Shown: positions 34,740-46,913 of the stretch, piece by piece | Position numbering within the stretch: position 1 is the stretch's first letter | Layout of the letters: each line of letters opens with the position of its first letter | Assembly: GCA_963691655.1 (NCBI GenBank) | Contig: OY829326.1 | Location: 85,801,235 to 85,865,234, forward strand | Length of the DNA stretch: 64,000 nt | Source: Toxonevra muliebris | Taxonomy: Eukaryota; Arthropoda; Insecta; Diptera; Pallopteridae | Direction of reading: 5' to 3' | Notes under the pieces: model-generated | Database searches by the model: none | Told to the model about the DNA's origin: nothing | Seen by the model: only the letters and a program-made list of their open reading frames with translations | Position numbers and translations under genes: made by a program

Positions 34740-36310
34740 ATTAATTTGATAATTTTCCAAACACCAAATTCTGCACATGCATTTTTGTAAACTTTTCTTT
34801 TGGTCAACGGTTTTATGCGAAACTTGTTTTTGTAGCATTCATTAATTAAACAATACAATTCCAATCTATATGCAAAATTAATTAAGTTTCTAATATGAAA
34901 CTAAGGCCCGAAATCATAACTTTAATTTTATCTTACTTAAGGAAGAATGGAGTTGTTGTAAAATATACTTTTAGAGAGATAAAACAGTATGCATTAAAAT
35001 TATGTAGAAAATTAGATACGGCTTTTCGAATTATGAGAAAATCTTTGAATTGCTTTTGTTTGAAAAATCGCAGAAGGTTCACTATAAGCTGCCCCGTATA
35101 ATTTCTAAATATTTGAAATAATACTTATATGCATAGATTAGTGAACATTTGTTGCAAATTTTGCAACACAATAATTTATTAATTAGTGTATTTATTTATC
35201 GAAAAACTTTCGTTTTCTTGTCTCGATAAAATGTTGCATGTCTGCACCGAGCGAGGGCCGTCAAAATTCGTTTTCTTTCTGAAAAGGAGGTAGCCTTTCA
35301 AAAGGTATAGTGTACTTTACAAAAAATTGTTGCCATCTGAGTGGGGAAAAAAACAATATTTTTGTTTTCTAATTCTGATATTTTTGTCGATGCTCAAGTA
35401 TATGCAACTTTTCGTGGTGAATAATTTTTTATTGAAAGCAAATGAAATTGAGCAAATAATTTACATACAGCGTTTAAAAAACAGTTAATTACGGACAGGG
35501 CAGCATTTGGCTGGATTGAGGGCAACATTGAAAAATTGCTGCCATCGCACGGGGGAAAAAAATTCAACATTTTTTAGAGAAAAGAAAACTTTATTATTTT
35601 TTTTTTTTTTTAACTTGGTAATGATATTATTGTATATACATACATACTTGCAGAAATTAGAAGGCAAAAGAGTTAATTTAAAAAGTATGACACAACTTCA
35701 TTTCATTTTTTAAACGTCAAACTAATGTTAGTTTTATATTGAGTTTCATTGTTTCAGCACCAAGGTTTATATATTTAAATCGTTAATGAATAGAATTTAA
35801 GTAAGCTTTAAACCAGTATTAGTACTCCTCTTTTAGAAAAATTAAAATAAGTACATAAATGCATATATACATATCGTCGGATGACCAGAACAAGGAATTT
35901 TCTATTCTGTTAATTTTAAGTCGAATTGGTATATGCACAATTCATCATAATCTGGAATCTTATGTTACACAAGTGTGTCGATTTACAATTAAAATCTTTT
36001 TTTTTTCAAAACAAAATTGTTGTAAATACATATGTACGTTGTTCTATAGCCACCCGACGATATGTGCATACCTACATAAGTATGTATGTAGGTATTCCAA
36101 ATAAATAGTTGCTTAAATAAAACATTTTTGATCAAAAATAATATACAATTAATTAAATTAGTTTAATAATCTAATATTAGAATATTTATAGTTCATATAT
36201 AAACTATTAATATAGACATTATAATTAAGATAATTGTAACTTAATATGAAATAAATTGTAAAAATAAAGGTCGTCATATCATTACAACTCTTTTGTTTTA
36301 AAAACTTACT
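34740..36310. other. AT-rich sequence with a weak direct repeat
   Basis: AAAAAATTGTTGCCATCTGA (about 35,320) and AAAAATTGCTGCCATCGCAC (about 35,532) begin two similar segments of about 45 bp. An open stretch at 34,895-35,101 has no recognisable domain. Nothing else is seen. Confidence 0.35.
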
Positions 36311-36314
36311 TAAT

Positions 36315-36455
36315 TAGATGACACTACAAACGATGATCGGGCATGGTCGCCTCGGCAATGCACTCGCTGACGCCAGCTGGTAAGGCCAAATGCAGTCAAA
36401 TCTTTCTTTACCTGGTTTTTCCAATGGAGATTTGGTCGCCCTCTTATGCGCAGTA
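36315..36455 (-). pseudogene. C-terminal fragment of the same RTE-like family
   Basis: The minus strand reads RIRGRPNLHWKNQVKKDLTA then FGLTSWRQRVHCRGD. This is the C-terminus that the 33,765 copy lacks after RWKDQV. It is about 45 codons long, without RT. About 36,460-37,440 shows nothing I recognise. Confidence 0.7.
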
Positions 36456-37444
36456 AAAAAGGTCTGTGTAAATTTAAGTCAAATCACGATAACTTGATCC
36501 ATATAGTTGTTTCTGACGTAAGTAATAGATCCACTCTTAGAAACGGATTTGACGATGTGTAAAAATGCTACACTAAAGTCGTTCTCCCACAGCAGTGGAA
36601 CCGCGATTATACGTGATGGTCGGGACCGAACGGATAGTCGTTTTTCCCGGTTGATTGGGGCCAAAAGTTATGAATGGATAGCTTGGGGGTGTTTGATAAA
36701 ACAAATATTTTACATTCCTTTTAGCATTTAAAATTCAAAATTTGCTGTATTTTGTGCTTTTTGTTTTGATTAAATGTATTTTGATTGATTTTATATTATG
36801 CAAGTAAGGTACCTTTGAATATATTTATCCCAAATTAGAACCAATTGGTTTTTCGAGTAGTTCGAATTTACGAAAGTTCTCATCTCTGGACTTTTTTTAA
36901 TTCATATAAAAATGATCAAGAAATGAAAACTGTACATAAAAACTTTATTTCGAAGTTGTAGTTAATCTTTATTAAGCATTTGCGTAAAATATTCAGAAAT
37001 GTTTCTTTGTTTTTTAGGTTTAGTCAAATTTTGTACAATGATATCGTTACGGAGGGATAAAACCCGTCTGAGAAAAGTCTCATAGAAAGAAGTTTCACTG
37101 TTTTTCAAATAAAAAAAAGTAGGTTATTTTATCCGAAGAGATCATTTTTTATAAATTCAATTTAAAGAATGGGGAAATAACAACTATCGTAAAAAATTTG
37201 TGCCAAACAGTATGGGATAACATCTGCAGGGTTAGAAGATTTTTCCTAACCGCATGCAAATTACAACGAAAAGGCGATATTTGTACAAGTGTACAGCGAA
37301 AGAATAACACAAGCGTTGTTGTAATTCAAAGCGATCAGTGGTAAACTAACATTTTCATTTCATATTAAAATTTACATAGTTATCGTCAGCTATCGCTTCT
37401 AAAATTGTTGTTTGATGCCGTTTACTTACACAAGCTCATTTTTC

Positions 37445-37640
37445 GAGATGGTCAACATCGTGGGATGAAATATGTTGCGGTAGTGATTTGAGCGAGCTCA
37501 AGACAAGGAAGTGGCCTGGAGTCAATACTTCTAGGTCGCTTGGGTCTGATGAAAGAGTCGAGATGGGGCGACTACGATTTTATGGCGGCCTTCCAAAGTG
37601 AGAAGCTCTGCTTGCAGAATTTAATTTTAGTAATCATAGT
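37445..37640 (-). pseudogene. BEL/Pao integrase C-terminal fragment
   Basis: The minus strand reads SDPSDLEVLTPGHFLV then LKSLPQHISSHDVDHLEK. The D-P-x-D-L-E-x-L-T-P-G-H-F-L block is a hallmark of the integrase C-terminus in BEL/Pao LTR retrotransposons. About 60 codons remain, with no LTR nearby. Confidence 0.75.
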
Positions 37641-38044
37641 TCTTAACCCTCTAACGATTAAGGCGGTCTCATGGTAGCTATTCTTTAAAATCAAAATACG
37701 CTAACGTCGAAAGTTTTTCTTACTTCAGCAATATTGTCCTCCATTAATCACTATTTTATTGAAAATTTAAAATTGATTTGAACGCATTTCAACGCTCTTG
37801 TTTTATTTTATGCTCACTTTGATGTGAAAAATAGGCTTTTGAACACGAAAAATTTGTGAGTTTTGAAATTGTTTTTCTTTTGCCAAATACAACTATTTAT
37901 AATAATCTTATTTTTTTTGGTAAGTAACAGTGGAATTTATTATAGTTTGGATAAAAAATGACTGTGAGAAACGAAATACGCTTTGTGTAATGAACGAAAA
38001 TGGAATGGTGGCCTCAGGGCAGCTATGACTGTTTAAAAGAAAAT

Positions 38045-38130
38045 ATTTACACCATCACTGTATGAAGCACCAACAAGGATTCGAACTCCTTTATCTTCTA
38101 TAATGCATCCCGGCCCTTAGATTACTCCTT
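38045..38130 (-). repeat. tRNA-like SINE head
   Basis: On the minus strand GGAGTTCGAATCC (centred at 38,070) is a perfect pol III B box followed by TTGTTGGTGC. An A-box-like AATCTAAGGGCCGGGATG lies about 35 bp upstream. No intact acceptor stem is seen, so this is a SINE or decayed tRNA. Confidence 0.45.
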
Positions 38131-39166
38131 CAGGTGGTTTTACTGGTTTAAGTAATACTAGCAAATCGTTTGGTTAACCAAAACCTAAATTTAGCTATGA
38201 GGAACATAAAAAAGGATACGGAAGAGTCTTCGAAGATTATTTGGCAAAACAGACAGATGAACTTGTACGGTAATGAAGTAGATATTCGCTGGAAATTGGT
38301 ATTACCCCATTTTCCACTACTTTTCGCCAAACAAAAAGTTAGAAAGTATCATTTGAAGATTATTTTTATGAATATCATAATCTAAAAATTACAAATATAC
38401 ATTACATTTACATTAATACATATTACCAATAAAATCATATCGTAGATTTTAATACACTTGCCTTTTTTAGTTGGCTTAAACGGCCAAAGCTGCCCTGAGG
38501 CATCCTTCTTATACTTTTATCATTTCTATAATCCTTCTAGTTTGAGTACCACTTTGCTAAGAAAACTCTCCGTGCCCAAGAGTACTTCAGAAATTTCCCT
38601 TTCGTTACCCAGCGACAAAAAAAATCCATAGATGGCCGAAGCGTATTTGCTGAAATGTAAAATGAAATTGTAAGCCCATCTGGCAACGCTGCTTTTACAA
38701 CTATCATATCTATCAGATAGCACAAAATGCAAAAATACTATACTAAATTATACTATGTTTCGAAAAAGCACATTAACGTAGAACTGTAGTACCATATATA
38801 AGAAAATAAATTTCAATGTGGTTGTTCACACAGGTGCTAACATGAACGTCATGGGCAGGACGATCGTGCTCACATGAGTGCAACCATGACGGACTTTTTC
38901 TAATCAGAAAGGGACGGTGGAACTGGAATTTTGTCAATTTTTCTTGTGCTCATGCAAAACAAATATTAATTTTGTGCCTTAAATTTGTAGGGTAAAGTGG
39001 GGTACCTTTGACACCGGGGCACATTTGACTTCGCCATTTTCAGTGTGACCACGCCTTTAGAAGCCAAAAAGTTAAAATGCAGAGAAAAGCTTAATTTGAT
39101 GTAAAGAAACGCTATGAACTTTGAAGGTTCTACGTTAACTCTTCTTGGATTAATACGTGTTCTTGT

Positions 39167-39782
39167 AAATTTGCTAACCCTGGCGCAATTTTTGACAACT
39201 AATATGTAAGGGTTTTGTGAATTAATTGTAACTGTTTTTTAAAAAAGAGTAACAAAATTTATTAGCAATGCTCTTTAATGATAACAAAATAAAAGTGCGT
39301 TTTGTGAAAATAAAACAAGATAAATTGAAAAAGAAGAGAAACACATCAAGAGCATTTGGGGCATATTTAACTTTTACCAAAGGGGCACATTCAACAAATA
39401 TCAAATGTGGTCGCCGTATCCTAGTGATTAGTATGTTAGACTGCTACGCAGAAGTACCCGGGTTCATATCTCTAAAATTTGCTAACCCTGGCGTAATTTT
39501 TGACAACTAATATGTAAGGGTTTTGTGAATTAATTGTAACTGTTTTTTAAAAAAGAGTAACAAAATTTATTAGCAATGCTCTTTAATGTTAACAAAATAA
39601 AAGTGCGTTTTGTGAAAATAAAACAAGATAAATTGAAAAAGAAGAGAAACTCATCTAGAGCATTTGGGGCACATTTAATTTTTACCAAAGGGGCACATTC
39701 AACAAATATCAAATGTGGTCGCCGTAGCCTAGTGATTAGTGTGTTAGACTGCTACGCAGAAGTACCCGGGTTCATATCTCGG
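39167..39782 (+). repeat. 308-bp tandem duplication
   Basis: Units 39,167-39,474 and 39,475-39,782 align without gaps and differ at about a dozen positions. The right edge of unit 1 lies inside the tRNA-like head of the SINE: the head in unit 1 is cut right after its B box, while in unit 2 it continues into the SINE body. The duplication therefore happened after the SINE inserted. Confidence 0.85.
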
Positions 39783-39996
39783 CACGCTCAAAAAATCAAA
39801 AATAGAAAATGGCTGGTAATGGCAACCTCCAAGAGTAAAAAAAATGCATATGAAAAGCTTTTCACTTTCGTTCGGATTCGGCATAAAACTGTAGGACCCT
39901 TCCATTCGTGTATAAATATAACTCACACAACATAAATGGATGCGAAAAGATCGGCCTTGGCCCTCCAGGGGCTGTTGTGCCATAATAGTAGTAGTA
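39715..39996 (+). repeat. tRNA-derived SINE
   Basis: The head has an A box (TAGCCTAGTGATTAGTG, from 39,725) and a B box (GGGTTCATATCTC, about 39,768). A body follows (GGCTGGTAATGGCAACCTCC, AAAACTGTAGGACC), then a tail ending in TAGTAGTAGTA. A truncated head also occurs at 39,409-39,474 in the first tandem unit. The anticodon-arm region is not a usable tRNA. Body similarity to 9,795-9,965 suggests the family is dispersed here. Confidence 0.7.
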
Positions 39997-40061
39997 AATG
40001 TCCCTCATATTGCAGATTTAAATAAAATTGTTATATTTTCTGTTTATACATTTTTAAAGGT

Positions 40062-40289
40062 ATGGTACGTAGCTACATAAAGAAGACAAGTCGAAGCGAA
40101 ATTGATGAAGCGAAAGTGAAGAGAGCTCAGATATTAGAACATGAAACGGCGACATCAGCCGCCGAAAAATATGGGGTAAAGAGGACTACATTTAAGATCC
40201 TTCATACTAAATCTTGGACCTACGTTTTTGCTGTAGTATGGTATCAATCGACATCCTTGCGCGAAATTTCAGTACTGTACCGTAAATAG
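40062..40289 (+). pseudogene. N-terminus of a pogo-like transposase (psq helix-turn-helix)
   Basis: The ORF starts MVRSYIKKTSRSEIDEAKVK and continues TATSAAEKYGVKRTTF. This is the psq-type DNA-binding helix-turn-helix found at the start of pogo-family transposases. After about residue 47 the sequence no longer resembles the family (SWTYVFAVVWYQ) and stops at codon 76. The remaining 500 or so codons expected for a transposase are missing. Confidence 0.7.
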
Positions 40290-41164
40290 TTCTAGATATA
40301 TTCCCAAAAAAAACATATAGTTTGTATGGGTGGTGCTACAACCACTTGTAATTTTGAATTCAGATTATGCCTATCTTATTACCAGAGACATAATGCTTCA
40401 TTATGAAATTTTGAATGAAAATTTTGCTAAGTAAAGAGCAAATAATAATAGTCAGATCAGAAAAATGAAATAATAGTAATAAAATAATAATGCATCATTC
40501 TTCAAATTTGTGTCAGTCTCTGCTAAGGTTTCAGTGATATTTCGAAATATATACAAATATTTTAATTTTTATACATATATATAGACGATTGACAAATTTT
40601 TTAACCTTTGTCAAATGTGCCCCTTGTAAAGTCAATTGACAAAATGGGTATTTCGGAAAAAGTTCAAACAAAATAGTGATGCGGTTTTTATAAAAATATA
40701 GTTTTTGAGGTTTGATCTAAAAAAGTCAATGTTTTAAAAACAGTAACATCTTTTAAAATCTATCAATAATTTTCGGAATTACAGGCTTTTGAAAATTAAG
40801 TATCAAAGGTACCCCCCTTTACCCTACTTAAAATTTAAGAAAAAATAACAATTTTTAAAGATAATAAAATCTCTCTTACCTCTTTCGCTTTGCCTATTTT
40901 TCTACCTCTCTCTTTCAGACAGGTAGTCATGCTTGCTCTAGTGTGAGCAGCCTCAATAAACATCTTATACAGAGTTACATTTAATATACTACACTTCATT
41001 GCATTGAACATATACATGGGTATCGTTGTAGGCTTTTAAGTGTTGTAAAATTGATTGACGTGTATTTTGGTTTTGGTTCCTTGTATGGATTGTTAAATTT
41101 TACATTTTTCCTATTCTTGCACCGTGCAGGGGCATATACTAGACTTAGAGAATCACCTTAATAA

Positions 41165-41750
41165 TAGTATATTCTTACTCTGTTACAATCATACAAACAA
41201 GCTACACGTGTTTTAAACTTTTACTGCGTTAAATAGGTTAAATCCTACAGCTTATAAACCCACCTTTTTTTTTTTTTGTTGGAACAGCAAAAGAAGAATT
41301 CAAAAATACTGCACTCAAACATGTTTTACGTCCATTGTACTATATCCTGTGTTCTTTTTTGCTATTCTTTAAATCTACCAGGTTTATTAATAAATCTTAG
41401 CAGATCCTGCGGTGTTAGAGAGCTCAGGTGTTCGTCTCCAAACACTCCAGTACCAGTGCTGTCGTTTTGAAAATTTTAAGGGGAGGAATTTTTCCTTTCA
41501 AGCGGAGGATTTTGCTTTACAGGGGAGGAATTTTTCAAAATGTCTTAAAAGTTTTCAAATAAGTATTACCTACATAGAAATAGCTAACAGTTCCATTAAT
41601 GTATAGAAATTTTATTAGAAAAAATAAGATTTTTTTATTCACAGTTTTTTTGTTACAAGTTCGGTCATACTTAAAGATCTATAAGTTATAAAAACCAAAT
41701 ATTCCTTCTTTGAAAACAAACTGTACTATTAGTAAATAATAAAAATATTA
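41165..41750. other. AT-rich spacer
   Basis: GGGGAGGAATTTTTC occurs twice (about 41,480 and 41,522). No other structure or credible ORF is visible. Confidence 0.35.
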
Positions 41751-41753
41751 GTA

Positions 41754-42105
41754 GGGGACAGTGGTCCTAAGTCGGCACCATAAGGATAAACAGAGTTTAA
41801 TGGCATTTTAATTTCTTTGGTCAGGTACCACAAATCTTAAAACGACGAAACTGCCAAAGGCCGTTTATCACGCGTTGTAGCAAATTTTACATAAAATAAC
41901 TAATAAAATGATATAATTATTCTAAAAACAATTTTTTGTGAGCACACTGTGTGGCGTCTGTTTTACTGGGTAAACCGAAAAAACCGACAAGAGATAAGCA
42001 ACGTGCAAGCAAAACATAACAAAATAGAATAACACCCAAATAACAGCAAAAACAAAAAAAGGTGTCGACTCAGGACCACCTGTTTGGTGCCGACTTAATA
42101 CCATT
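41754..42105. mobile_element. Possible TIR element with GTGGTCCTAAGTCGGCACC ends
   Basis: GTGGTCCTAAGTCGGCACC near 41,761 recurs inverted as GTGGTCCTGAGTCGACACC near 42,062-42,080. A further inverted AAGTCGGCACC lies just outside, at about 42,088-42,098. There is no transposase. The boundaries are uncertain. Confidence 0.45.
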
Positions 42106-42609
42106 ACGAGTTTTTACGCATTTCATGCTATTACGCATACGAAACAAGTCCGAATGAAAAATCGACTTCATCATACGAAAGAGCACAGAACACAGAAACC
42201 AACGTACTCAATTAACTGAACTTTTCAAATATTTACACACCTGTAGCAGCTTCACACGAAAAATTAATACAGCGGTCACGTTATCAAGCGAAAACTAAGG
42301 TGACAATTGTCAACGTAAATTACGTCCATGTCTACTAGCCTATCATACGACAAAATGGTTAATAAAAACAAAAAACAATAAAGATTAAAAAACTACAAAA
42401 AACTTGTCTTCCTTCTTCTTAAAACATGTATAAAATATAGAATGTTATTTGTGGTATTTTGAACCAGCTTAATCGAAGGGACCATTTAATCGAGGCATCA
42501 GTTATTTGAAGCATTTCTTTACCAACCATTACCAGCAAGCAATTTTGTTTTTTTTCTTTTATTAAAGTCAATTGTAAAAAAATTATATTTGTCGCTGCTA
42601 TGTGGACAG

Positions 42610-43335
42610 CACTGTCTAGTACCAAATATGTTTACTCTGATCTGGCAGAAAGCGGGGCAGACACTAAGAAAGTGGTCCGCCGTCTCTCAACATTCTTCCT
42701 CCAAACCATAGGAAGCACAGAAGGCACTAGATCCCAGGCCAATCATATTCAAATGTTTGGCCCAAGAGAAGTGACCTGTATATAATCCCACTAGCTAACA
42801 GATAACAGGTAACATGGTTCTTGTCTGTCTCAAGCCCCTCAGGTCCTCCTATTTACGATTGTGGGTCAAGTCGCCCTACTCATTAATGGTGGTCTTGTTG
42901 GGAGGTAGACGACAAAGAAAGTACAGGTTCTGGGCTCAGGAAACCAGTTTCCGAACCCCGTCTGGCCAGAAGGTCAACAGATTCATTTCCTGAAATTCCT
43001 GAGTGCCCAGGAACCCATATCAACAGCAGGCTATTGTGTTTTCCAACACGATCAAGCCTGGATTCACAATGCATAACCAGTTTAGACGTGGTTAGCGGAT
43101 TAAGCATGGATTTAAGCGCAGCCTGGCTGTCACTAAATACACCAACCATTATCAATAACATGGTCCATTGCCTTGATGATTGCACAAATTTCTGCTTGAA
43201 AAATAGAAGCATACAACCCAAGCGAGAAGTAAAGGTGCACTTCATCATTTTCAATAAAGACCCCTGAACCTGAACAGAATTCTGTTCTGGAGCCGTCACA
43301 CAGTGCTTCGAGAGTGGACAAAAATCAAAAAAAGT
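42610..43335 (-). pseudogene. LOA-type LINE RNase H and C-terminal knuckle fragment
   Basis: The minus strand gives an RNase H domain: LEALCDGSRTEFCSGSGVFI, FQAEICAIIKAMDHV, VFSDSQAALKSMLNPLTTSK, then LIWVPGHSGISGNESVDLLA. The catalytic pattern is largely visible (D-G-S, E of FQAE, D of SDSQ). A degraded C-terminus follows (GLYTGHFSWAKHLNMIGLG, FCASYGLEEE, ADHFLSVCPAFCQIRVNIFG) with several stops. A frameshift lies near 43,160. Its RNase H start differs from that of the fragment at 44,885, so it is a separate insertion, probably of another LOA family. Confidence 0.8.
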
Positions 43336-44880
43336 TATGTCTTCTATCATTAAAATTTTGATGTCATTTTAGAATATGTATAACAAACCCAAAATATTTT
43401 TTACAGCGGTTGTGTTTTGAAGGAGTTAGGGCTTGCCAAAGTCGATCAATTTAAGAAGCAAATATTGAAATAACAAATTGAAATTTTTATGACTCTTGCA
43501 AAAAAATTGCTTAAAAATCAGGTATCGTTGACAGCGCTTTCATTTTTTTATTATAAGAGGAATAATATTATTTACTTCACAACATATAATTTTTTTTTAA
43601 ACAGAAAATTTTTTTTTTTAGAAATTTTTTTTAAATTAATATTTTTTCTGAGAAAAACTTAAAAAATTGTTAAGTTCAGTAAATAATATAAAACATTAGG
43701 CCGCAAAAGGCTGTAGTCTCGTGCCTTTTTTGTTTATGATAATCCTTACTTTTTTAAATGTTGGAAAAAATTGGCCAACTTCTCTATTTACTAATACTCT
43801 TAAATACAAAAAACAAAAATTATTAAACTATTTCAACTTCTCAAAGAAATTTTTTTTTACCATAATTTTCATGGCTTGGTCTTCAAAACATTCTAAAGCA
43901 TAAATTTTAACCTATTAAATATTAAACCTTAAGAAAATATGTTGACAATACATGGAATTCAAATTTCTCCGAGATTTAGGAGTCTCCTAATACACATATT
44001 TGGTATACAAATCACATATGGGTTCGTACTATTGGCGTACAAAATATTTGAATTGGTTTTTTTCTCGTAAATGTACAAATGTGTTCCAAAAAAGTAGTTC
44101 TTGAAATTAAAAGAAAAAAACAGAAGTTTTAAAGGGAAGCGGCGTGACTTGCTTAGCAAAACAATATAATGTCGTCAAGTGCATAAAAAGGCTTAAATTA
44201 TGGTTTTTAGGAATCTCTATTCCTTGAATTTTGGCCTTCGCAAAAATGAACACCCCTGGTTTTAATTAGTTCAAGTTATCGAGAACCCACTGCATTTTTG
44301 AGACAGTTACTTTTGGCTGTTATGTCAATATTAAAATTTGTTTTAGTATTTTGCAAAGCAGACTGTGTTATAAAAATATACTTAATTAGAAAATCTATTT
44401 TATTATATATATCGATGATAAAGGTAGGCACGTTTTAAGAAGGTGAGTTTGCGTTGTATTTTAAATAGTGTTCTATCCGAAACCGAAAGAAATGGTGGAT
44501 CATAGATTTTTAATTGGCAGTATCTAAAAAATAATTGCGCTGATATTTTAATTTGATTAATTTTAATTAAAAGCGTCTGCAAAAAAAAATTTATCTGAAA
44601 GCCGAAACCGGCATCAAAAAACCGATTTTAGAATCAGTATACTATAACCATTTAGCAAATGGTATTTTTATTTTTAGTTAGGAGAGTCCACAAAATTCAA
44701 GCAATAAGTTATATAGTATCTTAAAAGCTAAAAAAAATCGGATAAGAACCGGTTTCATAAAAAGGTAACCGGTACCAAAAAAATAAATTTCATTTTTGAA
44801 ATCATCATGCCATAATCCTTTATGAAATTAAGTTTCATTAATTCAAACAATTCCTTCTGTTTTTGTCCAACTTTTATATG
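43336..44880. other. AT-rich spacer between two LOA fragments
   Basis: This 1.5-kb stretch has only spurious ORFs and homopolymer runs. I see no terminal repeats that would make it a single insertion. Confidence 0.4.
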
Positions 44881-44884
44881 GAGA

Positions 44885-46700
44885 CGGAGCACTGTGCGTC
44901 AGTAAAAATACGCTTACAATAAAATCCCGGCCCAGGTCCCGGCAAAAACTAAGTTTGGGCCTCTGAAATTTGTTGAGCCTTTAGCTCAACATGAGAACGC
45001 CAGAGAAGTTTGGTATCTAGAATGACTCCTAGATATTTCACTTCTTGGGATAGCTAAGTAGTGATTCCTCTGAGTACTGGTGAAACGAGATCATAAATTT
45101 TCCTTCTCCTGGCGAAAAGATCAGAACCAGCTTTAAGAGTGTTAACCGATAGCCCGTTTGAGCAACACTAAGAATTAATCATATTCAGAGCAGTTTGGGC
45201 CTTTCTAATAACATACAGGACCGATTGGCCAGTAATTAAGCAGGCATCGTCATCGGCATAGGCCTGTGTGTAGATACCCGACACATTTAGGGAAACAAGC
45301 AGAGAGTCAACCAACAGACACCACAGCAGTGGAGAGAGTACGCCCTCTTGGAGATATCCTCTATTTATTCCACAAGTCACAGATTGACCACAATCAGCTT
45401 GAACCACAGCATTGAGCGAATCCAGTTAACAAGAACCGGATCCTCTCCATGCTGACTTGCTGCATTGCACATGCCCTCAAAAGTCGCGTTGTCCAAAGCT
45501 CCCTCAACATCAGTAAAAAATCCAATAGTATATTCTTTCCTGTATGCTACCAGATTTTGTAGGGCCGTCTCACAAGATTTTCCACATTGGTAAGCATGAA
45601 GACATGAAGAGAGAGGATGTAACAATAACGACTCACTACAGATGCGGTGTTCAACACATACTGATTGGTCTAAAGCTTTTGGGATTGGTATAGTTGTCCT
45701 TCCCAATTTTTGGAATGAATACAATTTTTATGAACCTCCATTGTTGAGGTATGTGAGCGAGTGCCAAACTGGAGATGAAGATCTTCTTCAAAACCGGTAG
45801 CAATTGCACAATACCATAGTATGCCATCTGGACCCTGCGATTTGAAGCTGTCAAATGAAGCAATAGCAAACCTAATCCCATCTTCATTCGCCATTGCCTT
45901 GGCAACCCACCAGTTACGCTGAGAAACTGTCAAACTAACCCTCCCCGCTTTCGGAAAAGTAGGATGTTGAACAACAGAGACCTGATTGCCCGGAAAGTGA
46001 TTCCAGCATTAAGCTGAAAGAACATCTCTCTTTTTGATTCCGTGAAAGTGCCATCAGATTTTTTGAGTGAACACAGTCGGTTGGCTTGACCCTTTTTGAA
46101 GATTTTCGCCAACCTAGCTGTTTCAGACATAGTTTCAATACCGCTGCAGAAATTTCTAATGGAAGCCCTTTTCGAATCTCGAATTAGCTTTTTATACTCC
46201 TGCTTTTGACAATATAGAGCCCAGTGCTCATCAAGATTAGTCTTGAAAGCTCTGTTGATAAGTTTTCCCGACTCAACCCGCAGGCCCTGCAGCTCCTTGC
46301 TCCACCACGGAACAGGAATCTTAGGAAGAAGCTGGTGAGAAGGACAGTCACGCTCAAAGCTGGTCTGAAGAGCAAAGGTGAGATTTTCCACCGCTGCTTC
46401 CAGACCTCGCTCGTTGCGTAGTTTAAGGGGTAGAGAACAGCTTAATGAAGCCAGTTCTACTCTAAGCTTTGCCCAATCCGCCTTTTTCGGACTTTTTATG
46501 AGCGTTAAAGGATTAGCTACAGCATCATACTGAAACTCTCTTTGAAACATTGGCCATAATTAGATCTTCAACCAGAGTATTGGCCGAGGCCTCCTTACGT
46601 CTCTTTATCGACCTTATCTTCCTCCATTTGCGTCTCATACTACGAGAAGGTTGTGGCCCCAGTACGCCGGTTTCTGTAGGAGGTATGTCAGTCACAGTTG
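44885..46700 (-). pseudogene. LOA-type LINE ORF2 fragment (linker, RT, start of RNase H)
   Basis: From 46,550 the minus strand gives the linker (SPKKADWAKLRVELASLSCS, PWWSKELQGLRVESGKLINR, RNFCSGIETMSETARLAKIF) and RT blocks (SQGPDGILWY, PQQWRFIKIVFIPKIGKDNY, LHAYQCGKSCETALQNLVAY, FTDVEGALDNATFEGM, GVLSPLLWCLLVDSLLV, YTQAYADDDACLITGQ). A thumb segment (LSQEVKYLGVILDTKLLWRS) then joins directly to a short RNase H start (GPGPGFYCKRIFTDAQC). The catalytic Asp and YADD are kept, but frameshifts occur near 45,400, 45,660 and 45,930. Upstream, 46,560-46,700 reads TDIPPTETGVLGPQPSRSMR, which is not endonuclease, so the endonuclease seems deleted. Confidence 0.82.
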
Positions 46701-46913
46701 TGACCAGGGTTGCCGTTTTCCTTATTTATAAGCAAATTTGATTAACTTTTTTAGGTTGTGCACACGTGTACTTTTTTCTCATTTTGTTTATTTTAAAAAA
46801 AATATAATTTGCACTAAAAATTTTGATATTTATTTTCGATAAGAATGGGTAACACTAATTATGTTCATGCATCCCTGCAAGTTATCGAATGAAAAATGTT
46901 ACTACCAAAACTA

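Larger units (their letters stand above)
38990..40824 (+). mobile_element. pogo-like Tc1/mariner transposon relic
   Basis: The ends read GGGTAAAGTGGGGTACCTTT and, inverted, GGGTAAAGGGGGGTACCTTT. They match in 19 of 20 positions, and TA flanks both sides (38,988-38,989 and 40,825-40,826). Subterminal GGGGCACATTTGAC and its complement near 40,615 add to the symmetry. The interior holds the N-terminus of a psq-type transposase, a 308-bp tandem duplication and a SINE. The DDE domain is absent. Confidence 0.8.
38717..41158 (-). mobile_element. Longest family B copy, split by a pogo-like insertion
   Basis: Read on the minus strand, the element starts at 41,157 (GGTGATTCTCTAAGTCTAGT) and runs through GACTACCTGTCTGAAAGAGA to 40,825. 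It is interrupted by a 1,835-bp insertion, then continues from 38,989 (TTTAAGGCACAAAATTAATA) to about 38,717. The outer parts match the short copy at 15,882-16,190. The 38,830-38,990 part matches 3,512-3,720. Without the insertion the copy would be about 610 bp. Its 38,717 end is truncated relative to the 16,190 end. Confidence 0.65.

Noticed and set aside
39222..39712. Two similar minus-strand ORFs of 60 codons repeated 308 bp apart
   Set aside because: They are shadows of the 308-bp tandem duplication in non-coding DNA inside the pogo relic; no domain is present.
43336..44880. A single insertion splitting one LOA element
   Set aside because: The fragment at 44,885 already contains its own RNase H start, and the RNase H at 43,335 is a different sequence, so these are two separate LOA insertions.
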